From Microbacteriaceae bacterium (GTDB lineage: Bacteria; Actinomycetota; Actinomycetes; Actinomycetales; Microbacteriaceae), in assembly GCA_017744755.1 (NCBI GenBank), contig JAGIAU010000099.1, forward strand, positions 1 through 7,653: a stretch of DNA of 7,653 nt, in the 5' to 3' direction. A model generated the notes under the pieces. The model saw only the letters and a list, made by a program, of their open reading frames with translations. It was not told where the DNA came from and searched no databases. A program made the position numbers and the translations under genes. Each line of letters opens with the position of its first letter. The stretch's first letter is position 1. Positions 5,555 through 7,653 of this stretch are shown here, piece by piece.

Positions 5555-6394
5555 CTAGATCCGTGCGGCATGGATGGCGGTGACGAGGATGGCGCGCGCG
5601 CCGACGGCGTACAGCTCGTCCATGACGTGGTTCGCGTCGGCGCGAGGAACCATCGCACGCACCGCGACCCAATCGGGGTCGTGCAGCGGAGAGATCGTCG
5701 GCGACTCGATGCCCGGCGTGATGCGGGTCGCGGCAGCGAGCAGCGACCTCTCGACGTCGTAGTCGATGAGCACGTACTGCCGGGCGACCAGGACGCCCTC
5801 CAGCCGGTGCTTGAGCGTCTGCAGCGCGGGCTCCGCGGGGTCCTTGGCGATGAGCACCGCCGTCGACTCGAGGATGACCGGGCCGAAGATCTCGAGGCCC
5901 TGCGCGCGCAACGTCGCTCCCGTGCTCACGACGTCGGCCACGGCGTCCGCGACGCCGAGCTTGACCGCCGACTCGACGGCCCCGTCGAGGTCGACGATCG
6001 CGGCCTCCACCCCGTGGCTCGCGAGGAAGGCGTCCACGAGCCCCGGGTAGCTGGTGGCGACGCGCTTGCCCTGCAGGTCCTGCACGTTCCGGAACGCGCC
6101 AGGACGTCCCGCGAAGCGGAACGTCGACTGCCCGAAGTCGAGATCGGCGACCTCGAGCGCCGTGCTCGCCGAGTCGATGAGCAGATCGCGGCCCGTGATG
6201 CCGACGTCGAGCGCGCCCGAGCCGACGTAGGTCGCGATGTCGCGCGGGCGGAGGTAGAAGAACTCGACGCCGTTGCGCTCGTCGAGGAGGTTGAGCGCGC
6301 GCGGGTCGCGGCGCTGCGCATAGCCCGCCTCGTGGAGCATGTCCACGGCGGTCTCGGAGAGCGAGCCCTTGTTGGGCACCGCGATTCGAAGCAT
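5555..6394 (-). CDS. hisG: ATP phosphoribosyltransferase, long form
   Basis: HisG joins ATP and PRPP to give phosphoribosyl-ATP, the committed step of histidine synthesis. The 279 residues fit the long, self-regulated form: a bilobed catalytic part (1 to about 200) and a C-terminal ACT-like domain (about 205-279) where histidine binds for feedback inhibition. No HisZ partner is therefore expected. The N-terminus MLRIAVPNKGSL is typical. VADVVSTGATLRAQGLEI (152-169) is the PRPP-binding signature, and LVARQYVLIDYDV (202-214) leads into the regulatory domain. The ATG at 6394 lies 48 bp after hisE, with AGGA eight bases upstream. That gap holds a 9-bp direct repeat GTCTGGGTC (6396-6404 and 6413-6421) but no clear promoter. 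hisF follows after 9 bp. Confidence 0.97.
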   Translation of the reverse strand: MLRIAVPNKGSLSETAVDMLHEAGYAQRRDPRALNLLDERNGVEFFYLRPRDIATYVGSGALDVGITGRDLLIDSASTALEVADLDFGQSTFRFAGRPGAFRNVQDLQGKRVATSYPGLVDAFLASHGVEAAIVDLDGAVESAVKLGVADAVADVVSTGATLRAQGLEIFGPVILESTAVLIAKDPAEPALQTLKHRLEGVLVARQYVLIDYDVERSLLAAATRITPGIESPTISPLHDPDWVAVRAMVPRADANHVMDELYAVGARAILVTAIHAARI

Positions 6395-6442
6395 GGTCTG
6401 GGTCCTGTCGGTGTCTGGGTCAGAGGGTTCTGGTGATCGACA

Positions 6443-6706
6443 TCAGAGATGTCGCCAGATCTCCTCCGGCTCGACGCCCTTCGCCAGCATCATGACCTGC
6501 AGGTGGTAGATGAGCTGGCTCGCCTCGAGGGCGAAGTCGTCCTTCGACTGGAACTCGGCGGCCATCCACACCTCGGCGGCCTCCTCCACGATCTTCTTCC
6601 CGATCGCGTGCACGCCCGCGTCGAGCTGGGCGACCGTGCCGGATCCCTCCGGGCGCGTGGCCGCCTTCTCGCTCAGCTCCGCGTAGAGCGCGTCGAAGGT
6701 CTTCAC
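6443..6706 (-). CDS. hisE: Phosphoribosyl-ATP pyrophosphatase
   Basis: HisE removes pyrophosphate from PR-ATP to give PR-AMP, the second step of histidine synthesis; HisI then uses the product. It is a small all-helical MazG-like enzyme of 87 residues, normal for a stand-alone HisE. The acidic metal-binding motif is KKIVEEAAEVWMA (37-49), with Glu41, Glu42 and Glu45 as likely ligands. The C-terminus KGVEPEEIWRHL is typical. The start is taken as the GTG at 6706, giving VKTFDALYAEL, which matches family N-termini; no ATG lies close upstream in frame. AGGAG ends only one base before this GTG, too close for normal use, while TACCCT ends six bases before it. Both facts suggest a leaderless transcript beginning at the start codon. 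It is the first gene of the his-trp cluster. Confidence 0.94.
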   Translation of the reverse strand: MKTFDALYAELSEKAATRPEGSGTVAQLDAGVHAIGKKIVEEAAEVWMAAEFQSKDDFALEASQLIYHLQVMMLAKGVEPEEIWRHL

Positions 6707-6712
6707 GCTCCT

Positions 6713-6718
6713 AGGGTA
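6713..6718 (-). promoter_or_regulatory. Possible -10 box (TACCCT) of the his-trp operon
   Basis: TACCCT fits the actinobacterial TANNNT -10 pattern and ends six bases before the hisE GTG, the spacing expected if transcription starts at the start codon. No strong -35 element is seen 16-19 bases further upstream. The position downstream of the FKBP hairpin and upstream of the first his gene makes it the best candidate for the main operon promoter. Confidence 0.45.
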
Positions 6719-6725
6719 CCGGGCG

Positions 6726-6769
6726 GGAGAACGCGCTCGGGAGCACGCGCGTGCGTTCTCCTGCTCCCG
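6726..6769. promoter_or_regulatory. Interleaved inverted repeats upstream of hisE
   Basis: Four overlapping dyads share 44 bp. GGAGAACGC (6726-6734) pairs with GCGTTCTCC (6753-6761). CGGGAGCA (6738-6745) pairs with TGCTCCCG (6762-6769). GCACGCGCGTGC (6743-6754) is a perfect 12-bp palindrome. GCTC-GG-GAGC lies at 6735-6744. They sit immediately upstream of the putative hisE -10 box, where a repressor or activator site would be. They could instead belong to RNA reading through from the FKBP gene. The cognate regulator is unknown. Confidence 0.5.
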
Positions 6770-6780
6770 CACCCTGGATG

Positions 6781-6827
6781 CACGTCGGCACCATGCTCCC
6801 ACCGGGTGGGGGCACGGTGCCGACGTG
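6781..6827. terminator. Strong hairpin after the FKBP gene, probable terminator
   Basis: CACGTCGGCACC (6781-6792) pairs perfectly with GGTGCCGACGTG (6816-6827). The stem continues inwards through 6794-6802 with 6806-6814 to a 3-base loop CGG. This gives 22 paired positions, of which 20 are Watson-Crick on either strand. It lies 19 bp after the FKBP stop and before hisE. No T-run follows in either direction, as is common for actinobacterial terminators. It would separate FKBP transcription from the his-trp operon. Confidence 0.7.
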
Positions 6828-6846
6828 GAAGGGTGGTGCCGGAGCC

Positions 6847-7215
6847 TCAGCCGACGCTGAGCAGGTCGATCACGAAGACGAGGGTGCGGCCGCCGAGGCG
6901 GTGGCCCGAGCCGGCGGGGCCGTAGGCGAGGTGCGGCGGGATGACGAGCTGGCGGCGGCCGCCGACCTTCATGCCCGGGATGCCGTCCTTCCAGCCCTGG
7001 ATGAGGTTCGTGAGCGGGAACGAGATGGACTGCCCGCGGCTCCACGAGGAGTCGAACTCCTCGCCCGACTCGAAGTCGACGCCGAGGTAGTGCACTTCGA
7101 CGTTGCCGCCGGCGACGGCCTCGGCGCCGTCGCCGACCTCGATGTCCTGGATGACGAGCTCCTCGGGCGCGGGCCCTTCGATGAATTCGATCTCGGGCTT
7201 GGTCTTGTCAGTCAT
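6847..7215 (-). CDS. FKBP-type peptidyl-prolyl cis-trans isomerase
   Basis: A 122-residue single-domain FKBP that should speed cis-trans isomerisation of peptidyl-proline bonds during folding. There is no signal peptide or lipobox, so it is probably cytoplasmic. The fold spans about residues 20-121. Active-site pocket residues are in place by comparison with FKBP12: Tyr43 (VHYLGVDFESG), Phe54 and Asp55 (EFDSSWSRGQ), Ile72 and Trp75 in LIQGWKDGIPGMKVGGRR (71-88), Tyr98 in IPPHLAYG, and LVFVIDLL (112-119). The usual 80s-loop segment is replaced by AGSGHRLGG. The ATG at 7215 has TAGGCT seven bases upstream and no clear Shine-Dalgarno, suggesting a leaderless transcript. A strong hairpin lies just downstream. 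The gene sits between rpe and hisE without an obvious pathway link and is probably its own transcription unit. Confidence 0.95.
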   Translation of the reverse strand: MTDKTKPEIEFIEGPAPEELVIQDIEVGDGAEAVAGGNVEVHYLGVDFESGEEFDSSWSRGQSISFPLTNLIQGWKDGIPGMKVGGRRQLVIPPHLAYGPAGSGHRLGGRTLVFVIDLLSVG

Positions 7216-7222
7216 GCCCGGA

Positions 7223-7228
7223 AGCCTA
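7223..7228 (-). promoter_or_regulatory. Possible -10 box (TAGGCT) of the FKBP gene
   Basis: TAGGCT ends seven bases before the ATG at 7215, placing a start site at or within a base of the initiation codon. It is the same hexamer as at 2661-2666. No clear -35 box is visible. The 88-bp gap upstream also carries an 11-bp direct repeat GGCGCGTTCCG (7234-7244 and 7287-7297). Confidence 0.4.
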
Positions 7229-7260
7229 ATCGGGGCGCGTTCCGAGCCCTCCCAGCGTCA

Positions 7261-7274
7261 CCCCGTCTTCGGGG
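7261..7274. terminator. Small hairpin after rpe, possible weak terminator
   Basis: CCCCG (7261-7265) pairs with CGGGG (7270-7274) around a 4-base loop, 29 bp after the rpe stop. It is short and has no T-run, so it may only weaken read-through into the FKBP gene. Confidence 0.3.
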
Positions 7275-7303
7275 CATCGATCGCTCGGCGCGTTCCGCTT
7301 GAA

Positions 7304-7653
7304 TCAGGAATGGGAGCGCGCGTGCGCGGCCGCGACGGCGCGGAGGGCGTCGATCTCCAGCGACGGGCTGTCCGCGCGGAAGACCGCGCTGCCGGCGACG
7401 AAGGTGTCGGCACCGTGGTCGGCGGCGACGGCGATCGTGTCGCGGCCGATGCCGCCGTCGACCTGGAGCCAGATGTCGGGCTTCCAGCGGTCGAGCTCCT
7501 GGCGGACGCGGGCGAGCTTCGGCATCGTCTCGGCCATGAACGACTGGCCGCCGAAGCCCGGCTCGACCGTCATGATGAGGATCTGGTCGAACTCGGCGAG
7601 GAACTCGAGGTACGGCTCGACCGGCGTTCCGGGCTTGAGGGCGAGACCGGCGC
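7304..7653 (-). CDS. rpe: Ribulose-phosphate 3-epimerase (C-terminal half, cut by window edge)
   Basis: Rpe interconverts ribulose 5-phosphate and xylulose 5-phosphate in the pentose phosphate pathway. The window holds the last 116 codons of about 220. The visible part starts AGLALKPGTPVEPYLE and continues with the flexible active-site loop MTVEPGFGGQSFM, the catalytic aspartate in QVDGGI (Asp acting as general acid/base in this family), and the phosphate-binding GADTFVAGSAVF. The C-terminus AAAHARSHS is ordinary. The N-terminal half, with the other catalytic Asp and the metal-binding His residues, lies outside. Its product feeds pentose phosphates that also supply PRPP for the his and trp pathways, but a regulatory link is not shown. 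The next gene on this strand starts 88 bp away. Confidence 0.96.
   Translation of the reverse strand, partial: AGLALKPGTPVEPYLEFLAEFDQILIMTVEPGFGGQSFMAETMPKLARVRQELDRWKPDIWLQVDGGIGRDTIAVAADHGADTFVAGSAVFRADSPSLEIDALRAVAAAHARSHS

Noticed and set aside
4850..6436. Plus-strand ORF of 528 codons opposite hisF and hisG
   Set aside because: Arg/Asp/Val-rich composition with no recognisable motif, lying entirely opposite well-supported genes. Long antisense ORFs are expected at this GC content.
6716..7045. Upstream extension of the hisE frame
   Set aside because: It runs through the terminator hairpin and opposite the FKBP reading frame, and its composition (PRRRPHPRLRDRP-type) is that of a shadow.

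Overview
The window is a high-GC (about 70%), densely packed stretch of actinobacterial chromosome, most like Microbacteriaceae (Micrococcales). Three things point there: the his-trp gene order, the presence of an HGxxPAAW small membrane protein beside trpC, and palindromic repeats ending in SLSERSESK-type peptides, which I recall from that family. Every supported gene is on the minus strand, so transcription runs from base 7653 towards base 1. The long plus-strand ORFs are antisense shadows typical of GC-rich DNA.

In transcription order: the 3' part of rpe (ribulose-phosphate epimerase, cut by the window edge); a 122-residue FKBP-type prolyl isomerase with its own probable promoter and a strong hairpin after it; then a his-trp cluster hisE, hisG, hisF, hisI, trpE, two small membrane-protein genes, trpC, trpB and the first 44 codons of trpA. 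Junctions are tight. hisF/hisI, hisI/trpE and trpB/trpA overlap by 4 bp (GTGA or ATGA), and the membrane-protein/trpC/trpB gaps are 2-20 bp. Only the hisE-hisG gap (48 bp) and the trpE-to-membrane-protein gap (123 bp) are looser.

HisE, HisI and HisG make the early histidine intermediates and HisF makes IGP with HisH. TrpE, TrpC, TrpB and TrpA cover anthranilate synthesis and the last steps to tryptophan. trpG, trpD, trpF, hisA and hisH are not here. In actinobacteria the single enzyme PriA usually replaces both HisA and TrpF, which fits a joint his-trp operon.

No new multi-gene system is visible; the gene content is ordinary biosynthesis. The unusual parts are non-coding or at gene ends. A 33-bp element repeated three times in frame forms the HisI C-terminus and supplies the trpE ribosome binding site. 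A related element in opposite orientation forms the end of HisF. A cluster of four degenerate 18-bp repeats arranged as a large palindrome sits between trpE and the rest of the trp genes. TANNNT boxes lie 6-8 bases before four start codons, suggesting leaderless internal promoters.
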